NCBI GenBank assembly: GCA_937872515.1
Contig: CALMSX010000073.1
Coordinates: forward strand, 1 to 64,000
DNA length: 64,000 bases
Direction: 5' to 3'
Origin: an uncultured Bacteroidota bacterium
GTDB lineage: Bacteria > Bacteroidota > Bacteroidia > Chitinophagales > Saprospiraceae
The position numbers and the translations under genes are program-made. The notes beneath the pieces were generated by a model. It worked only from the letters and a program-made list of their open reading frames with translations, ran no database searches and was not told the origin of the DNA. Below, piece after piece: positions 9,341 through 17,682 of the stretch. Within the stretch, counting starts at the first letter, position 1; each line of letters starts with the position of its first letter.

Positions 9341-10442
9341 TGAGGGCCATAGCAAGGAGTCTGTGAAAATGATGGGGCCCTGTTTCGCGTACAGCGGAGT
9401 ATCGGCCGTGGGTATACGCCCTGGATTTGGTACCTTTTTGTACCCATTCTACAATGGCTTCGTCTTCCATCTCTACGGTATGAAGATCGCTGCCGGCTCC
9501 CTTGTTGTATTTATTTTCATCAAGGATGTAAGTTTTAAAAGTAACCCTGGTCTGATCTACTGACATCGGGGCGACGATGTTGAGTGAGAGTCCCCAGGGA
9601 TAAAAATTGAACATCAGGTTGGGGAAAACAAAGTAGTAGTAGGCCGCCACATTTTTACCATAATCGGGATGATGGGCGGGCAGGTCAAAACAAAGTTCTC
9701 CTTCTTTGGCATAGCCGATTTGAAGGATACAATCGTCCTGGGTAAGGGTTTCGTAACTGCCAAAGTCGAGCACCTGGTTGAGGCCGGCGTGGACAAAGGG
9801 AATGTGAAAGCCTTCGAGGTAGTTTTCGCAGTAGAGGGCCCAATTGGCATGGATGGTGAACGATGAATCGCGGGAAGCATCGTATCGGAAATTATCAAAA
9901 GTTAGAAAGCCCAAACGCTCCATCATGCAGTTGTAGGCAGGGGGCAGCGTGCTTTGCGGTACCAAGGATGTAAAGAGCCAGTTGCCCCATTTTTGGATGG
10001 GAAATCGAGGGAGGTCATCCTGGGCAGAAGGAAAGTTTTGTACCTCTTTGAATTCAGGCATAAAGACCATCTTGCCATCACCAGAAAAACGCCGACCGTG
10101 GTACTTGCAGATGAGTCCGTGTTTGCTGGTGCAAGCTTCGGTGGCGAGGATGTTGCCCCGGTGGGTGCATACATTGGAAAAACAATCAAACTGGCCCTGT
10201 GTATTTTTAACAGCTACCAGGGGTTCATCGATGATGGGGGGTAAGAAGGAGAAGGGAAAATAAAAATCCTCCGTTGGCAATTCATCACAAGAAGCGATGA
10301 ATTGCCACGAAGAAACAAATATTTTTTCTAACAAGACCTGAAAGACATTGGCATCGTGGTAAACCGCGGTATGGATGGTCTTTGCCATCTCGATGTTGGC
10401 GTGGACCTCAAAATCATACGGTGGCAGCCGCTTGTCTTTCAT
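9333..10442 (-). CDS. Rieske non-haem iron oxygenase, alpha subunit
   Basis: A 369-aa ring-hydroxylating-type oxygenase. The Rieske [2Fe-2S] ligands are C92-x-H94 (NVCTHRG) and C112-xx-H115 (ICKYHGRRF). The mononuclear iron site is visible in the NWxxxxENxxEGFHxxxxH motif (H213, H218), with D327 in the MEDEAIVEW stretch as the likely third ligand. This layout fits single-component alpha subunits acting on quaternary amines or aromatic compounds (choline/carnitine/stachydrine-type) as well as aromatics. The neighbouring sodium symporter and amino-acid permease favour a small imported amine or amino-acid derivative, which is inference. No ferredoxin or reductase partner is encoded next to it, so electrons must come from elsewhere. 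Confidence 0.9.
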   Translation of the reverse strand: MKDKRLPPYDFEVHANIEMAKTIHTAVYHDANVFQVLLEKIFVSSWQFIASCDELPTEDFYFPFSFLPPIIDEPLVAVKNTQGQFDCFSNVCTHRGNILATEACTSKHGLICKYHGRRFSGDGKMVFMPEFKEVQNFPSAQDDLPRFPIQKWGNWLFTSLVPQSTLPPAYNCMMERLGFLTFDNFRYDASRDSSFTIHANWALYCENYLEGFHIPFVHAGLNQVLDFGSYETLTQDDCILQIGYAKEGELCFDLPAHHPDYGKNVAAYYYFVFPNLMFNFYPWGLSLNIVAPMSVDQTRVTFKTYILDENKYNKGAGSDLHTVEMEDEAIVEWVQKGTKSRAYTHGRYSAVRETGPHHFHRLLAMALND

Positions 10443-10447
10443 CTACG

Positions 10448-12040
10448 CTAATAAAAGACTGAGTAAATCAAGATGAGCAGACCGATTACTATGAAGCTCC
10501 AGAAATTGAAGGTTTTGTCGGTATCAAACAGACCTTTCCTCAGCTCGATGGCCTTGGGGGAGTCGGTCTTACTTTCCATCATAGAAATACCCATGACGAT
10601 GGCGCTCAAGATGAGAAAGCTAAGTCCCATTCTATGTATAAATGCCACATCGGCCAATGCAAATTTCAACAACAGGGAAAGCGGAATGGCGAGAAAAACT
10701 GCCGCCAGAGCCGCATTGGTTGTAGTGCGTTTCCAGAAAAGTCCAAAGAGGAAAACGACCAGGATGCCCGGGCTGATAAAGCCTGTGTACTCTTGAATAA
10801 ACTGGAAGATTTGACCGAAATTGGCCAGGGCTGGTACCATGAGCGCACCGATGACCAGCGCACCCAATGAGGCCAATCTACCTGTTCTTACCTGGCTTGC
10901 TTCAGAGCCTCCTTTGTTGAAAAACTTGTTGTGCAGGTCGAGGGTATAAATGGTAGAAGCACTGTTGACCATAGAGCAGATAGAAGAGCCGATGGCGGCA
11001 ACTAGGGCTGCCACTACAATGCCTTTAAAGCCCGAGGTTACAAAACTATTGACTACCCATGGATAGGCCTGATCTGCCTTGGTGATGTCGGCTTTCATTA
11101 CATAGGCGGCGATACCCGGCAGCACTACGATAAAAGGCACAAACATCTTGATGATGGCGGCTGTGACTACCCCTTTTTGAGATTCGCGGATGTCTTTGGC
11201 GGCCAGGGCCCTTTGGATGATGTATTGGTTGAAGCCCCAGTAGTAAAGGTTGGCGATCCACATACCTCCAATCAACACGCCCAAACCTGGAAGCAGCTGA
11301 TAGGCCGATTTTGTCTCACCCGAATCGATGTCAAAATAAGTATCTGTTTTGTCAAAGATCATATTAAATTTTTCGGGTGCTTTTTCGTACAACATCTTGA
11401 TGCCTTCTACAATACCTTGTCCGTCGGAAACAGCATTTAAGACCAGGACCGATGCAACGGCACCACCCAAAATAAGGATGATGACCTGGATAACGTCTGT
11501 CCATACCACGGCTTTGAGTCCACCGAAAACCGAGAGGGTACCCGAGTAGATCATCAAACCGATTACGGCATAGTGAACCGGGATGCCCATGATAGAGTTG
11601 AGGGCAAGGCTACCGAGGTAGTACAAAGAGCCAACGTTGACAAAGACAAAAAGGATGACCCAGAAGATGGCCAATCCGGTACGCACCCTGCCGTCGAATC
11701 TTTTTTCCAGGAATTGGGGCATGGTCTGGATGTTGTGTTCCAGGAATACAGGTAATAGGTATTTGCCCACCACCAGCAGCGTAGCGGCTGCCATAAACTC
11801 ATAGGAGGCGATGGCAAGGCCGATGGCATAGCCGGAACCCGACATACCAATCATTTGTTCTGCAGAAATATTGGAAGCAATCAGTGAGCCACCTATGGCC
11901 CACCAGGGAAGGGTTTTGCTGGCCAGGAAGTATGACTCTGCGGTGTCATTTTTTTCCTTAAAGGCGAGGTAGACCCCAAAACCAATCATTGCCATGATGT
12001 AGATGGCAAAGATGGTGAAATCGGTAGTAGAAAAATTCAT
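10448..12040 (-). CDS. sodium/solute symporter (SSS family)
   Basis: A 530-aa inner-membrane carrier with about 13-14 hydrophobic segments, resembling the SGLT/vSGLT branch. Typical features are the early ISAEQMIGMSGSGYAIGLAI stretch and GGLKAVVWTDVIQ in the middle. SSICSMVNSASTIYTLDL corresponds to the TM8 region that holds the Na2 sodium site serines. It would import a sugar or other organic solute driven by sodium. It is the first gene of an operon: the Rieske gene starts five bases after its stop codon. No clear TAnnTTTG promoter was found upstream. Annotation as a sugar carrier is the default; the operon context leaves amine-type substrates open. Confidence 0.92.
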   Translation of the reverse strand: MNFSTTDFTIFAIYIMAMIGFGVYLAFKEKNDTAESYFLASKTLPWWAIGGSLIASNISAEQMIGMSGSGYAIGLAIASYEFMAAATLLVVGKYLLPVFLEHNIQTMPQFLEKRFDGRVRTGLAIFWVILFVFVNVGSLYYLGSLALNSIMGIPVHYAVIGLMIYSGTLSVFGGLKAVVWTDVIQVIILILGGAVASVLVLNAVSDGQGIVEGIKMLYEKAPEKFNMIFDKTDTYFDIDSGETKSAYQLLPGLGVLIGGMWIANLYYWGFNQYIIQRALAAKDIRESQKGVVTAAIIKMFVPFIVVLPGIAAYVMKADITKADQAYPWVVNSFVTSGFKGIVVAALVAAIGSSICSMVNSASTIYTLDLHNKFFNKGGSEASQVRTGRLASLGALVIGALMVPALANFGQIFQFIQEYTGFISPGILVVFLFGLFWKRTTTNAALAAVFLAIPLSLLLKFALADVAFIHRMGLSFLILSAIVMGISMMESKTDSPKAIELRKGLFDTDKTFNFWSFIVIGLLILIYSVFY

Positions 12041-12206
12041 ATGGCTTTAAATTGAACGATTAATTTGCCTGCAATTTAGAAAATAGATTTAAATATTTGG
12101 CGATTCGATTAAAAAACCACTTTAAAACACAGATAATGTGTTATAAAGCCAAATCAATGAAAGAAAATTTGGTTTTTCTCCAAAAAACTAAATAAAAGCT
12201 AAGAAG

Positions 12207-12374
12207 TTAGGGTAAAAACGTTTTCAGGTACGAAATAATATCGCCCCAATTAAACATTATATAGAATAAAATTAGGCAGCCAACAAAATAGAGGAAGACC
12301 CTGAATTGGAAGGCTCTTTGTTGATTTTTTTCACGTCGTGAAACATAGGGTTTTTTGCGATAAGATCTCATCAT
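12207..12374 (-). CDS. small single-pass membrane protein
   Basis: A 55-aa protein (MMRSYRKKPYVSRREK...) with a basic N-terminus, one hydrophobic segment (VFLYFVGCLILFYIMFNW) and a short tail. I do not recognise a family. It starts two bases after the rsgA stop codon (TAG-CC-ATGATG) on the same strand, which supports it being a real downstream gene. A longer frame exists upstream inside rsgA, but it reads rsgA out of frame and was not used. Orientation is probably N-in by the positive-inside rule. Confidence 0.6.
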   Translation of the reverse strand: MMRSYRKKPYVSRREKNQQRAFQFRVFLYFVGCLILFYIMFNWGDIISYLKTFLP

Positions 12375-12376
12375 GG

Positions 12377-13318
12377 CTACATGTCGTTGTGTCTTTCCCA
12401 ATAGTTTTGATCTTCGACTTCCGAGAGCAGGTTGAGGTAATTCTGGTATCGGTGTTCGCTGATCCACCCTTCTTTGAGGGCATTTTTGACTGCACAATGG
12501 GGCTCATTTCTGTGGGTGCAGTCGGCAAACTTACACTCTTTGGATATGGTAAAAAACTCTCTGAAGTTGTGGGCGATGTCCATCACTTCGAGGTGGTTGA
12601 AGCCCAGGGTTTTGATGCCTGGTGTGTCGATGATCTGGCCCCCCATATGAAGGTCGTACATTTCTGCAAAGGTAGTGGTGTGCTGGCCCTTGCCCGAATA
12701 GTCGGAGATCTCAGAGGTACGGAGTTCCATACCGGGTTGCACCGCATTGACGAGGCTCGACTTGCCTACTCCGGACTGGCCGGCAATAAGGGTAATTTTA
12801 TTGTGTAACAAGTCTGCCAATTTTACAATTCCCTCACCAGAATGGGCGGAGCAGTGCAGCACGGTATAGCCGATGTTTTCGTAAACGGTTTTGTAAAAAT
12901 TGTATTCCAACTCTTCCTGTTCCCCATGGAGGTCGCACTTGTTGAAGGCGATGATGACCGGAATGTTGTACGGCTCTGTCATCATGAGAAAACGATCGAT
13001 AAAGCCTGGCTTGAGGTTGGGCTCGATCATGGTGACGATGAGCAATGCCTGGTCTACATTGGCAGCCAGCAGGTGGACGTTGTGTTTTTTGCGGGGCGAT
13101 TGGCGCAAGACATAGTTGGTGCGAGGTACCACGGACTGGATTGAGGCCGTACCATCGTCATCCAGGAGGAGTTCTACCTTGTCGCCCACTGCAATGGGAT
13201 TGGTAGACCTGAGATCGTCAAGCCGTAGTTTGCCTACAATTCGTGACTGAAACGTTTGGCCGTCAGCCGTTTTTACATCGTACCAACTGCCGGTTGATTT
13301 GTATACAGTGCCGATCAT
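12377..13318 (-). CDS. rsgA: ribosome small-subunit GTPase RsgA
   Basis: A 313-aa circularly permuted GTPase that helps late maturation of the 30S subunit. The order of motifs shows the permutation: G4 FNKCD (125-129) comes first, then G1 GQSGVGKSS (180-188) and G3 DTPG (231-234). An N-terminal OB-fold (about 1-70) precedes it, and a C-terminal zinc knuckle follows with ligands C262, C267, H269 and C275. The length is normal. It is divergent from mfd across a 134-base gap that holds promoter-like boxes for both genes. Confidence 0.98.
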   Translation of the reverse strand: MIGTVYKSTGSWYDVKTADGQTFQSRIVGKLRLDDLRSTNPIAVGDKVELLLDDDGTASIQSVVPRTNYVLRQSPRKKHNVHLLAANVDQALLIVTMIEPNLKPGFIDRFLMMTEPYNIPVIIAFNKCDLHGEQEELEYNFYKTVYENIGYTVLHCSAHSGEGIVKLADLLHNKITLIAGQSGVGKSSLVNAVQPGMELRTSEISDYSGKGQHTTTFAEMYDLHMGGQIIDTPGIKTLGFNHLEVMDIAHNFREFFTISKECKFADCTHRNEPHCAVKNALKEGWISEHRYQNYLNLLSEVEDQNYWERHNDM

Positions 13319-13322
13319 GGTG

Positions 13323-13330
13323 CGAAACTA
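13323..13330 (-). promoter_or_regulatory. possible -7 element of rsgA
   Basis: On the minus strand TAGTTTCG, one mismatch from TAnnTTTG, exactly four bases before the rsgA ATG. The spacing equals that seen for mfd and the DMT transporter. Confidence 0.35.
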
Positions 13331-13440
13331 AACAAAGAATGTCGTGATCTGAAAGCAAGGGGGTAAAATTGTGAGAAAGGCGCACATAAAAAATGTAAGG
13401 AAGCGGTCGCCAACGAACCATTTGAGACCCTCAGATTTGT

Positions 13441-13448
13441 TATCTTTG
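13441..13448 (+). promoter_or_regulatory. predicted -7 element just before mfd
   Basis: TATCTTTG is an exact TAnnTTTG match ending four bases before the GTG start at 13453. The only TTTG upstream (13421-13424) is 16 bases away, shorter than ideal. If real, the mfd message is leaderless or nearly so. Confidence 0.5.
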
Positions 13449-13452
13449 GGCC

Positions 13453-16400
13453 GTGAATAACCTGGAAACCATTATTTCTCAATACGCCGCAGATGAGCGG
13501 GTAAAGAGTCTCCAAAAAATATTGAGCACCGACCAGCCCGGCAAGGCACAGCTAAAAAATGCCGTCGGGGGGCAGGTAGCCTTCCTTCTTGCTGCCCTTA
13601 TCCAGGAAAAAGAGGGAAATACAGTGTTTATTGCCAATGACAAAGAAGAGGCAGCCTACATGCAAAACACACTGGCTTCCATTCTGGATTCGCACCACAT
13701 TTATTTTTTTCCGGATTCCTTTAAGCGGCCCATGAAGTTTGAAGAGATCGACAATCACAACATGGTGCAACGCACAGAGATTGTCAATAAGGTGACGGGA
13801 CTCATGGATATCAACCATGTAGTGGTAACCTATCCGGAGGCGGTATTTGAAAAGGTGGTTGATCCCTTTGTGTTGGAAAAAACAAAGATCAAGATCAGGG
13901 AAAAGGAAAAATTTGATGTTGATACGGTGATTGAGGTGTTGCTGGAGTATGGATTTGAAAGGTCGGATTTTGTATATGAACCGGGCTTCTTTTCGATCAG
14001 GGGCAGCATCATAGATATTTTTTCCTTTGGCAATGAGTGGCCGTACCGAATTGATCTGTATGACGATGAGGTAGAGTCTATTCGGTTTTTTGATCCTTCG
14101 AGTCAGCTGTCTATTGAGCGATTGAGAGAGGTAGTGATCATACCCAATATCAAAAACAAGTTTAAGCAAAACCAAAAAGTACCTTTTTTCAGTTTGTTTA
14201 CTCCGGCAACGGCGGTGTGGATTTCAGACGGCGATATGCTGGTAGAAAAGTTGCAGCTCTGTTTTGAGAAGGCCGATCAGTTTGCCCAATCGTTGGAGGC
14301 CCGTGCCACGGAAGAGCTGCGTGAGATCTTTGAAGACCGCGCCTTTGTGTATCCAGCCGAAGTAGTGCAGCAGATAGGCAAGCTGCATCAGGTAGTGTTA
14401 TCACCCACCTCATTGATACAGGGGCAATACACGGTGATAGATTGTAAGGGCAAGCCCCAGCCCAACTTCAATAAAAACTTTACCTTATTGCTGGAAAACC
14501 TGCATGAAAATCTGGCAGAGGGCATCAGCAATTATATATTTACGGAGAACCCCAAGCAGGTAGAGCGTTTTTACACCATATTTCAAGACCTGGAGGCAGA
14601 TGTAAAATTTGAACCCGTTATAGCCAATCTGTTTTCCGGTTTTATAGATGAGGGCTTACGACTGGCCTGCTATACAGACCACCAGATTTTTGAGCGCTTT
14701 CACCGGTTCAAGTTAAAACAAGGATTTACCAAAGATCAGGCCATGAGTCTGAAAATGGTGAGGGAATTGGAGCCGGGCGATTTTGTGGTGCACATAGATC
14801 ATGGGGTGGGTCGGTTTTCGGGTTTGGAAAAAATCACAATCAATGGTCATGTCCAGGAATCGGTAAGACTGGTATATCTCAACAATGATATATTGTATGT
14901 GGGAATACATTCTTTGCACAAGATCAGCAAGTATGTAGGTAAAGACGGCACCCCGCCCTCACTCAGCAAGATTGGAGGAGATGCGTGGAAAAATTTAAAA
15001 CGCAAGACCAAGGCCAAGGTAAAAGACATTGCCAAAGAGCTCATCAAACTTTATGCCCTGCGCAAGGCGTCAAAAGGATTTGCCTTTTCGCCCGATGGTT
15101 ATCTGCAAAATGAGCTGGAAGCGAGTTTTATTTATGAAGATACTCCCGATCAGTACACCGCCACCATCGATGTAAAAGAAGACATGATGAAGCCCTATCC
15201 GATGGACCGGTTGATTTGTGGCGATGTGGGATTTGGCAAAACGGAGGTGGCCATTAGAGCAGCTTTTAAAGCGGTGGCAGATGGCAAGCAGGTAGCGGTT
15301 TTGGTACCTACTACCATTTTGGCCCTGCAACACTATCAAACTTTCAAAAACAGGTTGAATCCTTTTGGTGCGACGGTAGACTATGTGAACCGATTTAAGT
15401 CGGCCAAAGAAAAGAAGGAAATCTACGCACGGCTGAAAGATGGAAAGCTCGACATCATCATTGGCACCCATGCCTTGTTGAGCAAAGAAATAGTATTTAA
15501 AGACCTGGGCTTACTGGTGATAGATGAGGAGCAAAAATTTGGAGTAGCGGCCAAGGAAAAGCTCAGATCGTTGAAAGTAAATGTAGATACCCTTACCCTT
15601 ACTGCCACACCCATACCCAGGACGCTTCAGTTTTCACTGATGGCGGCCAGAGATTTATCCGTCATACGCACACCGCCGCCCAACCGTCAGCCCATCCACA
15701 CCGAGAGGAGGATCTTTAGTGATGAGGTAATCAAAGAGTCTGTATACTATGAGGTCAACCGGGGTGGTCAGGTATTTTTTGTACACAATAGGGTGAAGTC
15801 GCTGGAAGAGGTAGCAGACCTGATCAAAAGACTGTGTCCGGATGTAAAGGTGAGGGTAGCCCATGGGCAAATGGATTCTGACAAATTGGAGGAGACCCTG
15901 GTATCATTTATAGAAGGAGAGTTTGATGTATTGGTTTGTACCAATATCATCGAAACGGGACTCGACATTGCCAATGCCAACACCATCATCATCAACAATG
16001 CCCACCAGTTTGGAATGAGTGATTTGCACCAGCTGAGGGGCAGGGTGGGCAGATCCAACACCAAGGCCTTCTGTTATCTGTTTGCGCCACCCTTGTCGGT
16101 ACTGACCGATGATGCCAGAAAACGACTAAAGACCCTCGAAGAATTTTCTGACCTGGGCAGTGGTTTTCACATTGCTATGAAAGACATGGATATAAGGGGT
16201 GCGGGCAATTTGTTGGGAGGAGAGCAAAGCGGCTTTATCAGCGACATAGGTTATGAGACCTATCAGAAGATATTGGAAGAGGCGGTTGAAGAATTGAAAG
16301 ACACCGACTTTAAGGCTTTGTTTGCGGAGGAATACGGCAAAAAAAAGACCTTTGTCAAAGATGTGGAGATAGACACCGACATAGAAATGCTGATACCCGA

Positions 16401-16806
16401 CAAGTATGTAAGCAACATCCAGGAGCGATTGAGTTTGTATACTGCACTGGACGGCATTGAAAATGAAGAGGGAATTATCCAGTTCAGGGCATCGCTCAAA
16501 GACCGGTTTGGAAAGATACCTAAGGAAGTGGAAGAGCTGTTTAATGGCTTGCGGGTAAGATGGGCCTGTGGAAAGCTGGGCTTTGAAAAATGTGTATTAA
16601 AGAATAAAAAACTAAGACTTTACTTTATCAGCAATGCCCAATCGGGTTATTATGAAACACCTACCTTCCAGCACTTACTAAAATACTTTAGTGAAGAAGG
16701 CGTGAGGTTGGGTTACCATTTGAAACAGACCACCAGTTATTTGATGGTGGCCCGGGATGATGTGCGGAATCTCAAAGACGTCTTGTTTTTGCTGGAGCAG
16801 ATTTAA
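13453..16806 (+). CDS. mfd: transcription-repair coupling factor Mfd
   Basis: A 1117-aa Mfd, the translocase that pushes stalled RNA polymerase off damaged DNA and recruits UvrA. The N-terminal UvrB-homology part comes first. An RNA-polymerase-interacting (CarD-like) domain begins near residue 438 (PGDFVVHIDHGVGRFSGLE). The RecA-like motor carries Walker A GDVGFGKT (590-597), a DEEQ box at 691-694, and TATPIPRTLQ. The C-terminal TRCF domain occupies about the last 150 residues. The start is GTG: an in-frame stop lies at 13423 and no ATG lies between. It acts in the same pathway as UvrB, encoded 6 kb away on the other strand. Confidence 0.98.
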   Translation: MNNLETIISQYAADERVKSLQKILSTDQPGKAQLKNAVGGQVAFLLAALIQEKEGNTVFIANDKEEAAYMQNTLASILDSHHIYFFPDSFKRPMKFEEIDNHNMVQRTEIVNKVTGLMDINHVVVTYPEAVFEKVVDPFVLEKTKIKIREKEKFDVDTVIEVLLEYGFERSDFVYEPGFFSIRGSIIDIFSFGNEWPYRIDLYDDEVESIRFFDPSSQLSIERLREVVIIPNIKNKFKQNQKVPFFSLFTPATAVWISDGDMLVEKLQLCFEKADQFAQSLEARATEELREIFEDRAFVYPAEVVQQIGKLHQVVLSPTSLIQGQYTVIDCKGKPQPNFNKNFTLLLENLHENLAEGISNYIFTENPKQVERFYTIFQDLEADVKFEPVIANLFSGFIDEGLRLACYTDHQIFERFHRFKLKQGFTKDQAMSLKMVRELEPGDFVVHIDHGVGRFSGLEKITINGHVQESVRLVYLNNDILYVGIHSLHKISKYVGKDGTPPSLSKIGGDAWKNLKRKTKAKVKDIAKELIKLYALRKASKGFAFSPDGYLQNELEASFIYEDTPDQYTATIDVKEDMMKPYPMDRLICGDVGFGKTEVAIRAAFKAVADGKQVAVLVPTTILALQHYQTFKNRLNPFGATVDYVNRFKSAKEKKEIYARLKDGKLDIIIGTHALLSKEIVFKDLGLLVIDEEQKFGVAAKEKLRSLKVNVDTLTLTATPIPRTLQFSLMAARDLSVIRTPPPNRQPIHTERRIFSDEVIKESVYYEVNRGGQVFFVHNRVKSLEEVADLIKRLCPDVKVRVAHGQMDSDKLEETLVSFIEGEFDVLVCTNIIETGLDIANANTIIINNAHQFGMSDLHQLRGRVGRSNTKAFCYLFAPPLSVLTDDARKRLKTLEEFSDLGSGFHIAMKDMDIRGAGNLLGGEQSGFISDIGYETYQKILEEAVEELKDTDFKALFAEEYGKKKTFVKDVEIDTDIEMLIPDKYVSNIQERLSLYTALDGIENEEGIIQFRASLKDRFGKIPKEVEELFNGLRVRWACGKLGFEKCVLKNKKLRLYFISNAQSGYYETPTFQHLLKYFSEEGVRLGYHLKQTTSYLMVARDDVRNLKDVLFLLEQI

Positions 16807-17395
16807 GGGAGAATTTCATAGAAAATAGAAAGTAGCATTTTGGGGTAACAGACTGGTGGTAGGGGAATAATCCATTGATTGACCCAAAATAGTTTGTCAC
16901 AAAGGCCCTACGGATTTTTTTAAACCGTGTCAGGGAATATTTTTATCATTCGGTTTATCTGGTAAATAGGCGTATTGGCAATCAAAGCCAAAGCACGAAT
17001 ATTGGGTGAAAAGCCAGATTATTGGGTTAAAAAAAGGCACCATTCCCATTTGTGGTTTATTTCAATGTTTATACTATTGAATACCATGTGTGTAAGTAAG
17101 AAGTGTAAAAAAATTAACAGATTTTCTAGAGGATAAGTAGGGAGTACCGTATAAAGTTTTGTCAAATACTTGGCATAAGGTAGAAAACCATTGTAAAGCA
17201 TTGGCGAAACTGCCTGTGATTTTGTCAATAGATGGGAAATAAGGAAAAAAAGTGAAAAAAAGTTTCATATTACGATTATCTATAATATATTTGCTGGGAG
17301 AAAACCATCGAATAGCCCGATTTCGGGTCGAGAATAGCGTAATAGAGACCTTTATATTATTAACTAATATATTGATAAATAGTCTATTATACTAT
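16807..17395. other. AT-rich intergenic region before the giant-gene array
   Basis: No gene was recognised. An exact TAnnTTTG box (TATATTTG) occurs at 17286-17293, about 390 bases before gene A, with no good -33 partner. A small hairpin (CCCGA-TT-TCGGG) follows at 17316-17327. Together these could be a promoter and leader for the array or for the small ORF at 17396, but the support is weak. Confidence 0.35.
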
Positions 17396-17614
17396 ATGAA
17401 CTCGCTTGTAAGTAAATTGGTTTTGATAACCACCTTCATTGTATCCATAGCGCTCAGCTTGGTGCAAAAGGTAGCTGGTCGGGAGGCCTGGGCTGCCATC
17501 TGTCGCGAATTTTTCCAAAAAAATAACAAAGAATCTTACAGAATTGCCATTTGGCAAAAAAATGATCGCCATGATCGGGGATTTCACCCCATGAACAAGC
17601 CTCATCCGAGTTAG
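17396..17614 (+). CDS. doubtful 72-aa ORF with one hydrophobic segment
   Basis: The reading frame encodes a hydrophobic N-terminus (LVLITTFIVSIALSLV) and a basic, polar tail ending NKPHPS. No family is recognised, and a frame on the opposite strand overlaps it fully. It ends 68 bases before gene A. It could be a small membrane protein or chance. Confidence 0.22.
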   Translation: MNSLVSKLVLITTFIVSIALSLVQKVAGREAWAAICREFFQKNNKESYRIAIWQKNDRHDRGFHPMNKPHPS

Positions 17615-17682
17615 GTGCCTAGAAGAAACGCTGAATGATAAATCGATAAAAGAAAAAAATCAAACAAAAACAACGATAAAAA

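Noticed and set aside
5831..9355. Long plus-strand frames opposite uvrB and the permease (for example 6419-7138)
   Set aside because: They lie antisense to unmistakable conserved genes and show no domain motif or sensible start context.
17252..17395. Upstream extension of the 72-aa ORF to 120 aa
   Set aside because: The added part crosses the promoter-like box and hairpin, has no family resemblance, and is AT-rich non-coding in character.
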